Below are positions 36,010 through 44,518 of a DNA stretch of 64,000 nucleotides, one piece after another (the first letter of the stretch is position 1; the number at the start of each line of letters is the position of its first letter). The position numbers were made by a program, and so were the translations under genes. Origin of the DNA: Arcicella rosea. Lineage in GTDB: Bacteria; Bacteroidota; Bacteroidia; Cytophagales; Spirosomataceae. The stretch is from assembly GCF_014204325.1 (NCBI RefSeq), contig NZ_JACHKT010000005.1, forward strand, positions 142,540-206,539, in the 5' to 3' direction. Below the pieces are notes generated by a model that saw nothing but the letters and a program-made list of their open reading frames with translations, made no database searches and had not been told where the DNA came from.

Positions 36010-37206
36010 TCAGAAACTATCCAGAATTACTTTTGCATAATTTTTTGCTTGATTCAGTTCAGCAAATTCTTTCATATTTTGTTGATTACCAATTTGCAGA
36101 TTACTACTGTTTAGAAGAGTTTTTATCTGACGAAGAAAATCATCTTTAATAGTTTCGTTGATCAATAAACCTAACTGTTTTTCAGCAGTAATTTTCCCCA
36201 TTAAGCCGTAATGATAAGTAATCAAAGGTTTTTGGGCACTGGCTGCTCTGACCATAATGGCACTCATGCCAATATGTTTTTGGTATAAAGCCAAAATATA
36301 ATCTGATACTTCAAAAAAAGATTGAATCTCTTCATCAGCCACAAAATGATTATGAACAATTACTTGTACACTATTTTTTTGTTGGAGTAGAGTAAGTTTT
36401 TGCTCAAATCTTAATTTTTCTTGCTCGTCCCAAGGCCCGACAATGAGCAAACAAACATTTTTCGCTTCATCTTCAGATAGATTCATAAAAGTATCCATTA
36501 CTGTTGAAATTCCTTTTCTATCATCTAAATGACCAAAAATTAGGAATACTTTCTTGCTTTCTGTAATGCCTAGTTTTTCCTTTAATGAGTCAATAGATTT
36601 TGTGTTGGGATAAACCTGCACTGGGTCTGGCAAGAACTTTACTTTGTTGCTTTTCCAATTTTGTTGAATAAAATCAACAGCAAAAGGGTCAAGACAAAAT
36701 AAAGTACTTAATGATTTTCGGTGTAAAATAGCTTTAAGCAACAGATATTTACGCCAAAAACTAATTTTTTCTTTGATTGAATTGACGGGATAATTAACCA
36801 AAGTTGGTCTAAATAAAATGCCAGAAACTGGGCAAGATGGTTTTTGTTCTGTTAAACAAGCCAATTGAAGATGGTCAAAATACATCATCAAAATATGAAC
36901 GGCTTGTAAGTTTTTAGCATATTCAGCACAAATTGCCCATTCTAATTTTGCTCGTTTGATTACATCACTTTTGCTATTTTTCCAGTCGTTAAAAGTTGTT
37001 TCAGAAGTACTTATCCATTCAATATTTTCTGCGGAAGTTTTTTGAATAATGGAAGGATGCTTTTCAAAAAAATCTGGATTTACTAATACTGCTAAACGAA
37101 AATCGTATTTTTCATTTAGAAAATGTTTAAGTAAATGATACAGATAGCCGGGATGATGTCCGCTGGCATCAGGTTCAAAGATTAAAACTGTTTTTTGAAA
37201 AGACAT
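36010..37206 (-). CDS. GT4-like glycosyltransferase
   Basis: This 398-residue protein starts MSFQKTVLIFEPDASGHHPGYL, a glycine-rich loop typical of GT-B glycosyltransferases, and has a C-terminal half with FLIFGHLDDRKGISTVMDTF and LLIVGPWDEQEKL, the nucleotide-sugar-binding fold. The usual E-x7-E motif is weak (ALYQKHIGMSAIMVRAASAQKP). Its start is 14 bases from the end of the upstream GT4 gene in transcription order, so the two form an operon. Substrates cannot be read. Confidence 0.8.
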   Translation of the reverse strand: MSFQKTVLIFEPDASGHHPGYLYHLLKHFLNEKYDFRLAVLVNPDFFEKHPSIIQKTSAENIEWISTSETTFNDWKNSKSDVIKRAKLEWAICAEYAKNLQAVHILMMYFDHLQLACLTEQKPSCPVSGILFRPTLVNYPVNSIKEKISFWRKYLLLKAILHRKSLSTLFCLDPFAVDFIQQNWKSNKVKFLPDPVQVYPNTKSIDSLKEKLGITESKKVFLIFGHLDDRKGISTVMDTFMNLSEDEAKNVCLLIVGPWDEQEKLRFEQKLTLLQQKNSVQVIVHNHFVADEEIQSFFEVSDYILALYQKHIGMSAIMVRAASAQKPLITYHYGLMGKITAEKQLGLLINETIKDDFLRQIKTLLNSSNLQIGNQQNMKEFAELNQAKNYAKVILDSF

Positions 37207-37220
37207 GAGATGATAAGTGT

Positions 37221-38327
37221 TTACTTCGCCAAAATACTTTTATAAACGTTTAAGGTTTGTGTTGCAGTTTTTTCAGCAGAGAAGTATTCTTGACGAATGT
37301 TTCCTTTTTCAACAAGAGATTTTCGTAACGCTTCATTCTGAATAATTTCAGTGATTTTATAGGCAACATCTTCTTGATTGTTAGGATTGAAATACAAGGC
37401 AGCATCTTGGGCTACTTCTGGAAAACAAGAAGTATTACTCAGTACTACAGGACAGCCACAAGCAAAAGCCTCAAGAATCGGAATACCAAAACCTTCGTAC
37501 AATGAAGGATAAACGAAAGCAATTGCCTGTTGATATAAGTAAAAAAGCGTATCATCACTCTGGAAATTGAAGTGTTTTACTTGGCTTTGTAAGTCTAAAC
37601 TCGCAATAAATTCATGTTCAGTTTTATTAAAATCACCACCACCTGCACAAAGTAAATGTACATCTGGATGTTTTTTTAAGACAGAAGCTATTGATGTTAC
37701 AAAACCAGTAAAGTTTTTGTAGTCATTTCTAGCACCTACATACAACAAGTATTTTTCAGGTGTTTTTACTTGAAAATCTTTTGGTAATTGATGATTTTTA
37801 AATGAAGTAGCGTGATAAATCACTGCTATTTTTTCAGGCTTGATTTGATAAAACTCCAATAAGTCAGCCTTGGTATTTTCAGAAATAGCGATGATTTTAG
37901 CTGCTCTATTTAGTAATTCTTGCTTCTGAGCGTGACTGGAATTATCGATATGATTAAGGTTGAATCGCTCCTTAATACAATCATGATATGTTAGAACAAA
38001 GGGTTTTTTTCCTAAATGATTGAGGTAATAATTATGAAAAAAAGTAGGATGGAAAACATCAAATTTACCTCTTTGAAGCTGTACAATACTATTTAAACGG
38101 TTGGTTCTGGAAACCAACATATTCGTAGGCATAAAGCCAAAAATATGCTTAAACTTGTTTGGGCGACGAACAGAACTATTTTTTAAATATTCGTTATTTG
38201 AAAATGGCAAGGATAATTTCACACCGACACCCATCTCAAGTAAAGATTCCATCAAATCATGAAAATAGCGAGCCACTCCTCCATATCGCTGTCCCGTAAA
38301 TGCTTGATGGTCGTAAAGTATTCTCAT
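37221..38327 (-). CDS. GT4 glycosyltransferase
   Basis: This 368-residue enzyme has the N-terminal YDHQAFTGQRYGGVARYFHDL (YDHQAFTGQRYGG then VARYF), typical of mannosyltransferase-like GT4 proteins in Bacteroidota, and the donor-binding block FVYPSLYEGFGIPILEAFAC with both conserved glutamates. YVGARNDYKN is the linker motif before the second Rossmann domain. It is transcribed with the following glycosyltransferase (36010-37206). The sugar transferred is unknown. Confidence 0.92.
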   Translation of the reverse strand: MRILYDHQAFTGQRYGGVARYFHDLMESLLEMGVGVKLSLPFSNNEYLKNSSVRRPNKFKHIFGFMPTNMLVSRTNRLNSIVQLQRGKFDVFHPTFFHNYYLNHLGKKPFVLTYHDCIKERFNLNHIDNSSHAQKQELLNRAAKIIAISENTKADLLEFYQIKPEKIAVIYHATSFKNHQLPKDFQVKTPEKYLLYVGARNDYKNFTGFVTSIASVLKKHPDVHLLCAGGGDFNKTEHEFIASLDLQSQVKHFNFQSDDTLFYLYQQAIAFVYPSLYEGFGIPILEAFACGCPVVLSNTSCFPEVAQDAALYFNPNNQEDVAYKITEIIQNEALRKSLVEKGNIRQEYFSAEKTATQTLNVYKSILAK

Positions 38328-38340
38328 ATTTATTTTTGAT

Positions 38341-38465
38341 TGAGTGAGTTGTGAGTTAATGAATTTTGCTAATCCACTTCAATCAGACGTAGATTAGCAA
38401 AATATATTTAAGTCATTACTCCTCTCAATTAATGCACAGTTCTTAAATCTTACAGCTCATGGCTC
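38341..38465. repeat. Word-like element with 12-bp inverted repeat upstream of the GT pair
   Basis: ATTTTGCTAATC and GATTAGCAAAAT are exact complements around a 17-base loop. Next to them lie TGAGTGAGTTGTGAGTTAAT and TCTTACAGCTCATGGCTC, whose reverse complements resemble the ACTCA/CACAACTC words in the pectin-cluster leaders. The element lies in the 5' leader of the minus-strand glycosyltransferase gene and after pepP. Confidence 0.55.
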
Positions 38466-38477
38466 AAAACTCAAAGC

Positions 38478-39767
38478 TTATTTTTTCATTAAAGCTTCAA
38501 TTTCGTCTGCCTCAATCGGAATATTAGCCATTAAATCGATATTGCCATCTTCGGTAATCAATATGTTATTTTCCAAACGAATGCCTAAACCTTCTTCACG
38601 AATATAAATTCCTGGTTCAATCGTGAAAACCATTCCTGCTTCAAAACGACGATATTTGTTCCAAACATCATGTACATCAAGCCCCAAATGGTGAGAAACA
38701 CCGTGCATAAAGTATTTTTTAAACAATGGAGCTTCTGGATTTTGCTTTTCGACTTCTTCACGAGTGAATAAACCTAAGCCGATGAGTTCTTCTTCAATGA
38801 ATTTTTCAACAGCTTGCTGATAGTCATCCCATAAATTCCCAACGACTAAAATTGATTTAGCAAATTTAAAAGCACGCAAAACAGCATCATAAACCTGACG
38901 TTGGCGTGGCGAAAATTTACCATTTACTGGAATTGTTCTTGTTAAATCAGCATTATAATTGGCATATTCAGCGGCAACATCTAGCAAAATAACATCTCCA
39001 TTTTTACATGGACGACTGTTTTCAATGTAATGCAATACACAAGCATTAGCACCAGAAGCAATAATTGGCTGATAAGCAAAGCCTTTTGAACGATTTCTTA
39101 CAAATTCATGTACAAGTTCTGCTTCAATTTCGTATTCAGTAACGTATGGTTTTACAAAATCCAGCAATCTTCTAAAACCAAGTTCTGTAATACGCATTGC
39201 TTCGCTCAATTGCTCAATTTCAATTGGATTTTTGATGACTCTCAATTGGTGCATCAACGGAGCTACTCTTTCAAATTTATGTAAAGGGAAATGCTCTTTC
39301 GCCCATAAAATGAATTTAGCATCACGAGTTTGAACGACAGAATGATTACGAATATGCTCGTTTGAATTCAAGTAAATATGTTCTGCTTCAAAGACCAAAG
39401 TCGTTAAAACAGCCTCAAACTGGCTCATCCAATAAATACTTTTTACGCCAGAAACTTCTTGTGCATGTTCTTTTGTGTATTTATAACCTTCCCAAATAGC
39501 AATTAATTCAGAGGTTTCTCTGAGGAATAACACTTCTCTGTGAGCAGGATTTGGGCTATCAGGAAAGAGTAAAAGAATAGATTCTTCTTGATCGATTCCT
39601 GAAAGATAAAATAAATCTGAGTTTTGCTGAAATCCCATCGTTCCGTCTGCATTGGTAGGCATCGGGTCGTTAGAATTAAAAATAACAATAGATTTAGGTT
39701 TTAAAAGTTGGGCTAAACGTTGACGATTTTCAACGAAAAGCGAGTTGTTGATGGGTAAGTATTTCAT
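38478..39767 (-). CDS. pepP: Xaa-Pro aminopeptidase
   Basis: PepP removes an N-terminal residue preceding proline. I chose the ATG at 39765-39767 (MKYLPINNSLFVENRQRL); the longer frame from 39791 overlaps the methyltransferase gene. The 429-residue product has an aminopeptidase-P N-domain (about 5-140) and a pita-bread catalytic domain with all dinuclear metal ligands: Asp in LLDVAAEY and NADLTRT, His in HGVSHHLGLDVHD, Glu in FTIEPGIYI and in IRLENNILIT. It lies 11 bases downstream of the methyltransferase gene on the same strand. Confidence 0.95.
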   Translation of the reverse strand: MKYLPINNSLFVENRQRLAQLLKPKSIVIFNSNDPMPTNADGTMGFQQNSDLFYLSGIDQEESILLLFPDSPNPAHREVLFLRETSELIAIWEGYKYTKEHAQEVSGVKSIYWMSQFEAVLTTLVFEAEHIYLNSNEHIRNHSVVQTRDAKFILWAKEHFPLHKFERVAPLMHQLRVIKNPIEIEQLSEAMRITELGFRRLLDFVKPYVTEYEIEAELVHEFVRNRSKGFAYQPIIASGANACVLHYIENSRPCKNGDVILLDVAAEYANYNADLTRTIPVNGKFSPRQRQVYDAVLRAFKFAKSILVVGNLWDDYQQAVEKFIEEELIGLGLFTREEVEKQNPEAPLFKKYFMHGVSHHLGLDVHDVWNKYRRFEAGMVFTIEPGIYIREEGLGIRLENNILITEDGNIDLMANIPIEADEIEALMKK

Positions 39768-39778
39768 AATAAAAGATA

Positions 39779-40543
39779 TTATTTCTGGCACAAATAAATA
39801 ATTTCGTCTTTAGGCAAAGCAAATCTTTTGATTTGGTCGGGGGGCATATTTACACCAAATTTGTCTTCCGTTACTTTCCAGCCACCTTGTTCTAAACGTT
39901 TGTTGTAATCTTTTCCGTAAATTCTAAAATGGTCATCTTGTTTGAAAAGACGTTCACGTTCTTTAGGGTCTGTAATCGTTTTATCTTCAAAAGTAGTCGC
40001 CAAACTCCAATCTTGTGGCGATTGCATAATTGCCCAACCTGTTGGTTTCAGTACTCTTCTCATTTCTCTCATACACTGAATATCATCTTCAACATGTTCC
40101 AGAACGTGGTTACAAAATACTACATCAAAAGTATTCTCTTCAAAAGGAATATGGTGTAAATCCATTTTTACTTTTGCCAATGGCGATTCAATATCAGCAG
40201 TGATATAATCCAGATTTTTCATTTTCTCGAAACGGTCGATAAAACAATACTCTGGAGCAACGTGCAGTACTTTTAGTTTGGCATTAAAGAAATTCGTTTT
40301 TTGTTGTAAATACATATACATTAAACGGTGGCGTTCTAGTGCCAAACAATTTGGACATAAAGCATTGTCTCTTGGCTCTAAACGACCATACGGTACAAAT
40401 TTTGAAAACTTAGCTTTACATACTGGACAGGATACTTTAGTGCCTCTTAGAAAGATGGCATAGATTTTCATAGCAAAGTGAGATACTAATTGAAGGTATT
40501 TACGTGGAATATTTCTGAGTGTCCAGCTAATGATTGATTTCAT
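39779..40543 (-). CDS. SAM-dependent methyltransferase with zinc-ribbon-like N-terminus
   Basis: This 254-residue protein has an N-terminal CPVCKAKFSKF ... LCPNCLALERHR segment, two CxxC pairs that probably bind zinc, and a C-terminal class I methyltransferase domain (LKVLHVAPEYCF, FDVVFCNHVLEHVEDD, MREMRRVLKPTGWAIMQSP). This arrangement is common in proteins annotated only as class I methyltransferases near glycan genes. The methyl acceptor is unknown. It is followed by pepP in the same operon. Confidence 0.85.
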   Translation of the reverse strand: MKSIISWTLRNIPRKYLQLVSHFAMKIYAIFLRGTKVSCPVCKAKFSKFVPYGRLEPRDNALCPNCLALERHRLMYMYLQQKTNFFNAKLKVLHVAPEYCFIDRFEKMKNLDYITADIESPLAKVKMDLHHIPFEENTFDVVFCNHVLEHVEDDIQCMREMRRVLKPTGWAIMQSPQDWSLATTFEDKTITDPKERERLFKQDDHFRIYGKDYNKRLEQGGWKVTEDKFGVNMPPDQIKRFALPKDEIIYLCQK

Positions 40544-40594
40544 AATTTAAACGTTTTGGATTCCGTTTTGAATAATTTAGAATGTTACAAACTA

Positions 40595-40640
40595 AAATTG
40601 GGAACGATTTTTACACAAAGGTAAAAAATCATTCCCAATT
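40595..40640 (-). terminator. Long hairpin after the DUF1080 gene
   Basis: AATTGGGAACGATTTTTAC and GTAAAAAATCATTCCCAATT pair over about 19 bases with one mismatch and one bulge. It lies 33 bases beyond the DUF1080 stop on the minus strand and is the likely terminator. A TACCTTTG box within the loop (minus strand, 40616-40623) could be a promoter element for the methyltransferase gene. Confidence 0.65.
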
Positions 40641-40672
40641 TCTGATTAACAAAAGCTAAGAAGCATTGAATA

Positions 40673-41440
40673 CTACATTTCTCTAATCCAAATATTACGG
40701 AAACTTACTAAATTACCGTGGTCTTGTAATGAGATTGGTCCTTTCTCGTGAACAGGATTCGTTGGTTGTCCAATATAATTTGTTGCACCTTGAATTTTTG
40801 TGTGATTCTGAACGATAACTCCGTTGTGAATCACGGTTACATAAGCAGGTGTTTCAATACCACCGTTTGCCGTAAAACGTGGAGCAGTATAGATAATATC
40901 ATAAATATTCCAATCGCCCATTTTGGACGTAGCATTTACCAATGGAGGCGTTTGTTTGTAAATAGAACCTGCTTGTCCGTTTCTATAAGTACGGTTTTGG
41001 TATGAATTTAATACTTGTACTTCATAAATTCCAGCAAAGAAAACACCACTGTTTCCTTTTTGTTGACCTTTCAACGTTTCAGGTTCGATAGGTGAACGCC
41101 ATTCTATGTGTAATTGACAATCGCCAAAGTGTTTTTTTGTTGAAATTGTTCCAGCACCTTTAGCTACGGTGAAAATACCATCTTTTACATCCCATTTTGC
41201 AGCAGAGCCATCTTTGGCTGATTCCCAACTATCTAAATTTTTTCCATCAAATAAAACAATAGCATCAGATGGCACAGCACCAGGAGTAACTACTCTTACT
41301 TCTGGATCCCAGAATTCTGTTGCTTCTGGTTTATCAGGGTTTTTTTGAGTAAAACGGAAATCTTGTGCATTGGCTGAATTCATAGAATACACCGCCAAAC
41401 TAAGGCTTAAACCCAAAATAAATTTCTTGTTGATCGTCAT
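40673..41440 (-). CDS. DUF1080 (3-keto-disaccharide hydrolase-like) exported protein
   Basis: This 255-residue protein has a signal peptide (about 1-25, ending NSANAQ) and a single DUF1080 concanavalin-like domain: AIVLFDGKNLDSWESAKDG, CQLHIEWRSP, and GNSGVFFAGIYEVQVLNSY. DUF1080 proteins are abundant in Bacteroidota and Planctomycetes; some cleave 3-keto-glucosides. It is divergent from the gene at 41572. Whether it acts on plant glycans like the cluster upstream is unknown. Confidence 0.92.
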   Translation of the reverse strand: MTINKKFILGLSLSLAVYSMNSANAQDFRFTQKNPDKPEATEFWDPEVRVVTPGAVPSDAIVLFDGKNLDSWESAKDGSAAKWDVKDGIFTVAKGAGTISTKKHFGDCQLHIEWRSPIEPETLKGQQKGNSGVFFAGIYEVQVLNSYQNRTYRNGQAGSIYKQTPPLVNATSKMGDWNIYDIIYTAPRFTANGGIETPAYVTVIHNGVIVQNHTKIQGATNYIGQPTNPVHEKGPISLQDHGNLVSFRNIWIREM

Positions 41441-41571
41441 TGAATTATAGTTTATGTTTATTTTAATTTTAATTTGCGTAAAATAAGCTATTCTTGTTTC
41501 TGGATAAATAATCTAATGCTTTATACTGAACGGCAATATTCAAGAATATCTTGCGAAATAATAATTTATTT

Positions 41572-42096
41572 ATGAAAATTACTCAAAGAAATTGGATGAA
41601 ATTAGCTTTTCTATGTGGATTTATGCTTTTTTTTAATACTGTTATTGAAGGAAATGATGTACAGTCGGCTTTAGATTTGAATATGATACTAAAGGATAAG
41701 AAAATACAAATAGTTAAAAATCAATTAATTAAAGGTTGGTCTATGCGTGCAAACGGGAGCAGTTTTTATATAGAAAGAAATAACGATATTTTTTTGCCAC
41801 AAACAGCTTTAAAAAGTATTGATAGCAGAGCAAGCATAGTTACTAAAACAATCGGGAAAAAGAAAGTGTTGATGATGAAAACCAAAGCTTTTTTTATGAT
41901 GACTGTTGAAAAAAAGCTTCCTGCCGATAAAGTAGCCATTCTAAGAAACTCGGCAAAAGGTGTTTACCAAACCGATTTTTACACCATAATTTTATGGCAA
42001 GAACATGGCTTTACGTACTCAAAACATACGATTCCTCATAATTTAATAGATGAATTTCAAGCAATTGAGACCCTGATGGGAACTAATTGGCAATGA
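41572..42096 (+). CDS. Hypothetical exported protein
   Basis: I do not recognise this 174-residue protein. I chose the ATG at 41572 (MKITQRNWMKLAFLCGFMLFF); a TTG at 41551 would add seven residues ahead of it. A hydrophobic segment at about residues 10-25 looks like a signal peptide or anchor. The rest is basic and mixed alpha/beta, with no cysteine cluster or metal motif. It is followed after 32 bases by a small membrane-protein gene on the same strand, suggesting a two-gene unit. Confidence 0.7.
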   Translation: MKITQRNWMKLAFLCGFMLFFNTVIEGNDVQSALDLNMILKDKKIQIVKNQLIKGWSMRANGSSFYIERNNDIFLPQTALKSIDSRASIVTKTIGKKKVLMMKTKAFFMMTVEKKLPADKVAILRNSAKGVYQTDFYTIILWQEHGFTYSKHTIPHNLIDEFQAIETLMGTNWQ

Positions 42097-42128
42097 TTTT
42101 CCAGAAAAAAATATAAACGATAACCAAT

Positions 42129-42536
42129 ATGAAACCTGATATTCCTAAAAAAGCTCCTGGTCAAAAATTAGTTAAGAGAATGCCTTTACGCACCAAGTGG
42201 ATTTTGTGTGCGACGGCTGGTTTATTACTTTTTGGTTTTGGTATTTCTGTAGTAGGAACGGCATCAACCATTAAAGCAGAACCAAATGTGCCATTCTTTA
42301 GATGGTTTATTTGGGGACTTTATGGTTTGATTATCACAAGTTTAGGCTTAGTTTCTTTCGGGCAAGCGATTCGTTTTAGAGTATTGATGGATATTAATAA
42401 GCGTTTTAGCAGACAAGAAAAAGAAATGATGAAACAGATTAAAAAGTTGAATCATTTAGGAGAAGTACTCCGTGGAAAAGAAGATAAGAAAGAGGAGAAA
42501 AAAGCTAAAGCTGGCGACAAAGACAAGAAAGATTAA
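42129..42536 (+). CDS. Small membrane protein with charged C-terminal tail
   Basis: This 135-residue protein has two hydrophobic segments, at about residues 25-49 and 60-83, connected by a short loop, followed by a cytoplasm-type charged helix (RFSRQEKEMMKQIKKLNHLG) and a Lys/Glu/Asp-rich tail. Similar small proteins occur beside housekeeping genes in Cytophagales, but no function is known to me. It follows the hypothetical exported protein in the same direction and ends before a short terminator. Confidence 0.75.
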   Translation: MKPDIPKKAPGQKLVKRMPLRTKWILCATAGLLLFGFGISVVGTASTIKAEPNVPFFRWFIWGLYGLIITSLGLVSFGQAIRFRVLMDINKRFSRQEKEMMKQIKKLNHLGEVLRGKEDKKEEKKAKAGDKDKKD

Positions 42537-42542
42537 AAAAAG

Positions 42543-42570
42543 AAAACCTCGTCTATTCAGACGAGGTTTA
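42543..42570. terminator. Terminator between two convergent small genes
   Basis: AAACCTCGTCT (42544-42554) pairs exactly with AGACGAGGTTT (42559-42569) around a four-base loop. The T-run is short. Genes on the two sides end at 42536 (plus) and 42596 (minus). Confidence 0.7.
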
Positions 42571-42595
42571 AATCTCTTAGAAGAAATTGTACAAA

Positions 42596-42751
42596 TTACT
42601 TCGCAGCCTTCGCAGCAAATTCAGCTTTGATTGCCTCAATGTCCACCAATTTAATTTCTGGTGTTTGAGTCAAAAACTTAATTGCATTGACTTTGTTAGT
42701 GGCTATAGCCTTGTTTCTTCTGTCTTTTCTTTTTAGTCTTGTAACAGCCAT
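42596..42751 (-). CDS. Small basic protein, 51 residues
   Basis: I chose the ATG at 42749-42751 (MAVTRLKRKDRRNKAIATNK); the open frame extends upstream but those residues are unlike a protein start. The product is very basic at the N-terminus and ends with a short helix (IEAIKAEFAAKAAK). Small proteins of this kind seem to be conserved in Cytophagales, with a nucleic-acid or ribosome-linked role possible from the charge; that is inference and no family name is known to me. It is divergent from hisS. Confidence 0.7.
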   Translation of the reverse strand: MAVTRLKRKDRRNKAIATNKVNAIKFLTQTPEIKLVDIEAIKAEFAAKAAK

Positions 42752-42930
42752 TGCGAACAGAGTTTTAAATTGAGGTGCAAAATTAGGAAGAATATCTTTT
42801 GGAAACAAACATATAGGCAATTAATAATTAGACTTTAAGATTTGAAGACGCTAGAATTGGAAGTAAGATTAAGGTAAAATCTAATATCAATCATCCTAAA
42901 GTCTTCCAGTCATTTAGTTCAAAAAGAAAT

Positions 42931-42966
42931 AAAACCCATGAAGTTTCCAAAAACTTCATGGGTTTT
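42931..42966. repeat. Perfect 16-bp hairpin in the hisS leader
   Basis: AAAACCCATGAAGTTT (42931-42946) and AAACTTCATGGGTTTT (42951-42966) are exact complements with a four-base loop. The adjoining region between the small basic gene and hisS is divergent, so no gene of either strand ends here. A TAATTTTG box (42968-42975) lies two bases further, so the stem overlaps the expected upstream promoter element of hisS. Confidence 0.8.
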
Positions 42967-43037
42967 GTAATTTTGTAGCCATTGGACAATCCTGTCCGTT
43001 TTCACGTTTTCGGGACATTTTCCCGATTTTATACTCC

Positions 43038-44393
43038 ATGAAACCAAGTTTAGTAAAAGGTACACGAGATTTTGGACCAGACAAAATGGTTCGTCGCAAT
43101 TATATTTTTGATACAATCAAAGCCGTTTTTCAAAAGTTTGGTTTCCAGCCAATAGAAACACCAGCCATGGAAAACCTTTCAACGTTGATGGGGAAGTACG
43201 GTGAAGAAGGAGACCAATTATTATTCAAAATCTTAAATTCTGGTAATTTTTCAGAGAAAATTACGCAAAATGAATTGGATGAAGGAGCAAAGAAATTAAC
43301 GTTAAAAATTTCTGAAAAAGGCTTGAAATATGATTTGACAGTTCCTTTTGCACGTTTTGTGGTGATGAATCGTAATGATTTGGCAATGCCTTTTAAACGT
43401 TACCAAATTCAGCCAGTTTGGCGTGGCGACCGCCCACAAAGAGGACGTTATCGTGAATTTTATCAATGTGATGCCGATGTGGTTGGTACAGATTCTCTGG
43501 TTTGTGAAGCTGAAATCGTGTTGATGATTCATGAAGTATTCAAAAGTCTTGGTATTAATTTCTCTTTAAAAATCAATAATCGTAAAATTCTTACTGGACT
43601 TTCGGAAGCTATTGGAGCAGCTGGACAAGAAGGAAATCTTGCCGTTGCCATTGATAAATTAGATAAAATTGGGAAAGAAAAAGTATTAGAAGAATTAGCT
43701 GAAAAAGGATTTTCAACGGAATCTTTGGCGAAACTAGATCTAGTTTTTGACATTTCAGGAACTAATCAAGCAAAATTTATCAAACTGGGAGAATTATTAC
43801 AAGATTCAGAAACTGGGAAAAAAGGAATCGAAGAATTACGTGCCGTTTGGGATTTACTTCAATCTTTTGGTCAAACTGAAGAAAATATTGAATTAGATAT
43901 TACTTTGGCTCGTGGACTTTCGTATTACACAGGGGCAATTTTTGAAGTAAAAGCTTTAGATGTACAAATGGGTTCTATTTCAGGCGGAGGTCGTTATGAT
44001 AATTTAACAGGTACTTTTGGTGTAGCTGGTTTATCAGGCGTAGGAATTTCTTTTGGAGTAGATAGAATTTACGATGTTTTAGAAGAATTGAATTTGTTTC
44101 CAGAAAATAATTCAGTGACTACAAAATTATTACTTTGTCATTTCGGAGAAAAAGAATTGAATTATACTTTGCCACTTTTGCAAAAAGCTCGTTTGGCAGG
44201 AATCAATACAGAAGTTTATCCAGATGTCAGTAAAATCAAAAAACAATTGGATTATGCAGATAAAAAGAAAATTTCTTATGTCTGTATCATCGGTTCAGAA
44301 GAAATGGAAACAGGCAAATTGACTTTAAAAAATATGATTACGGGCGAACAAGAGAAATTGACTTTTGAAGAAGTAATCACCAAATTAAGATAA
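43038..44393 (+). CDS. hisS: Histidyl-tRNA synthetase
   Basis: HisRS charges tRNA-His. The 451-residue class II enzyme has motif 1 in QPIETPAMENLSTLMGKYG, motif 2 in RYQIQPVWRGDRPQRGRYRE with FYQCDADVVG following, the histidine-A loop ARGLSYYTGAIFEV, and motif 3 region GGGRYDNLTG ... GISFGVDRI. The C-terminal anticodon domain runs from about residue 360. The start codon follows a short hairpin and AT-poor leader. It is a single gene in this context. Confidence 0.97.
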   Translation: MKPSLVKGTRDFGPDKMVRRNYIFDTIKAVFQKFGFQPIETPAMENLSTLMGKYGEEGDQLLFKILNSGNFSEKITQNELDEGAKKLTLKISEKGLKYDLTVPFARFVVMNRNDLAMPFKRYQIQPVWRGDRPQRGRYREFYQCDADVVGTDSLVCEAEIVLMIHEVFKSLGINFSLKINNRKILTGLSEAIGAAGQEGNLAVAIDKLDKIGKEKVLEELAEKGFSTESLAKLDLVFDISGTNQAKFIKLGELLQDSETGKKGIEELRAVWDLLQSFGQTEENIELDITLARGLSYYTGAIFEVKALDVQMGSISGGGRYDNLTGTFGVAGLSGVGISFGVDRIYDVLEELNLFPENNSVTTKLLLCHFGEKELNYTLPLLQKARLAGINTEVYPDVSKIKKQLDYADKKKISYVCIIGSEEMETGKLTLKNMITGEQEKLTFEEVITKLR

Positions 44394-44518
44394 AACGCTT
44401 TCGGCATTAATAAATTTAATATTTGTTAATGCCGTTTTTCTTTAATACTACTATTATTTTACAAGATTATTTTTATTTTTGGGAATTGTTCAACCAAATC
44501 AGTAAAAACACCCTCAAA

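Noticed and set aside
42931..43037. T-box or other tRNA-sensing riboswitch upstream of hisS
   Set aside because: No specifier loop or antiterminator pair is seen, and T-boxes are not expected in this phylum.
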